A stretch of DNA of 38,637 nt, taken from Falsibacillus pallidus. GTDB lineage: Bacteria; Bacillota; Bacilli; Bacillales; DSM-25281. Under the pieces are notes generated by a model, which was not told the origin of the DNA, ran no database searches, and saw only the letters and a program-made list of their open reading frames with translations. The translations under genes were made by a program, and so were the position numbers. Numbering within the stretch: position 1 is the stretch's first letter; each line of letters begins with the position of its first letter. The stretch lies in the NCBI RefSeq assembly GCF_003350505.1, contig NZ_QQAY01000022.1, positions 1 to 38,637 on the forward strand, given 5' to 3'. Below are positions 38,549-38,637 of the stretch, piece by piece.

Positions 38549-38637
38549 GTAGGCGCATGAATGATTCATGCGCCTCTCACAGATCCGTACGTGCGGGTCA
38601 TCGCATACGGCTCCTCCATATTATCCCCGCTGGGGAT
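38549..38637 (-). mobile_element. 3' end of a group II intron (domains V and VI), cut by window edge
   Basis: Read on the minus strand, GAGCCGTATGCGATGACC then CGCACGTACGGATCT (38613 to 38581) fits intron domain V, which starts with the AGC triad and folds as GAGCCGTA/TACGG with an upper TGCG/CGCA stem. It lacks the usual GAAA tip. Domain VI would be the perfect hairpin AGGCGCATGAA/TTCATGCGCCT (38551-38575), ending in TAC at about 38549. The rest of the intron, including any reverse transcriptase, would lie beyond the window. Confidence 0.6.

Overview
The window looks like chromosomal DNA of a Bacillaceae species (a Bacillus-type Firmicute). Strong AGGAGG-type ribosome sites, frequent TTG and GTG starts, SigA-type promoters, a textbook Fur box, and a yoaS-yozG-yoaT gene order and a PaiA protein that match Bacillus subtilis all support this. 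I cannot name the species. No rRNA, tRNA, CRISPR or phage genes are seen.

Layout. 0-2.7 kb: a small hypothetical protein, class I fructose-bisphosphate aldolase and a YcgT/IruO-like flavin reductase, all on the minus strand. 2.7-6.7 kb: a divergent iron-siderophore ABC uptake operon (ATPase, lipoprotein, two permeases); a single Fur box lies between the two divergent promoters and can serve both sides. 6.8-12.2 kb: small housekeeping and accessory enzymes (VOC, GNAT, Nudix, CPBP protease, uridine-kinase-like), with two oppositely oriented copies of a REP-like GGGACAG palindrome. 12.4-17.3 kb: a PadR/DUF1129-like pair with two palindromic operators around its promoter, a racemase, the YoaS-YozG-YoaT operon and a hypothetical gene. 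17.5-18.9 kb: a complete IS3-family element with an in-phase A AAA AAG frameshift site. 19-22.4 kb: a run of small membrane proteins, a coiled-coil protein and a 28-residue protein. 22.4-25 kb: a methyltransferase and an SgrR-like regulator. 25.4-27.7 kb: a VOC protein and a four-gene thiol/metal(loid) locus (cysteine-containing MarR regulator, two CC-motif mini-proteins, ArsP/DUF318 permease) with three copies of one operator. 28.1-29 kb: a probable toxin-antitoxin pair with a PIN-domain toxin. 29.3-32.3 kb: paiA with its MarR regulator and an ECF sigma/DUF4179 anti-sigma pair. 32.5-38.5 kb: an ABC-2 exporter, VOC, histidine phosphatase, alpha/beta hydrolase, Mug glycosylase, a lipoprotein and a frameshifted secreted protein. 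The right edge carries the apparent 3' end of a group II intron on the minus strand.

The most striking unexplained structure is a family of nine intergenic arrays between 12.3 and 34.6 kb. Each is made of 6-9 degenerate 21-bp units with the core AACCGCTCAACTTT or AACCGCCGCACTTT. Each has a recognisable entry sequence and exit sequence, and four are preceded by a GGACGGTTCT hairpin-like leader. All nine point the same way although the flanking genes do not. One array has been split by the IS3 element. I know of no described function for them.

The second most interesting item is the 25.9-27.7 kb locus. Two tiny proteins share the motif CC-x2-KIE-x-V and flank a permease with an FCSCS motif. 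The regulator has CC pairs at both ends, and TTGCAA-N-TTGCAA operators precede both the regulator gene and the first mini-protein gene.
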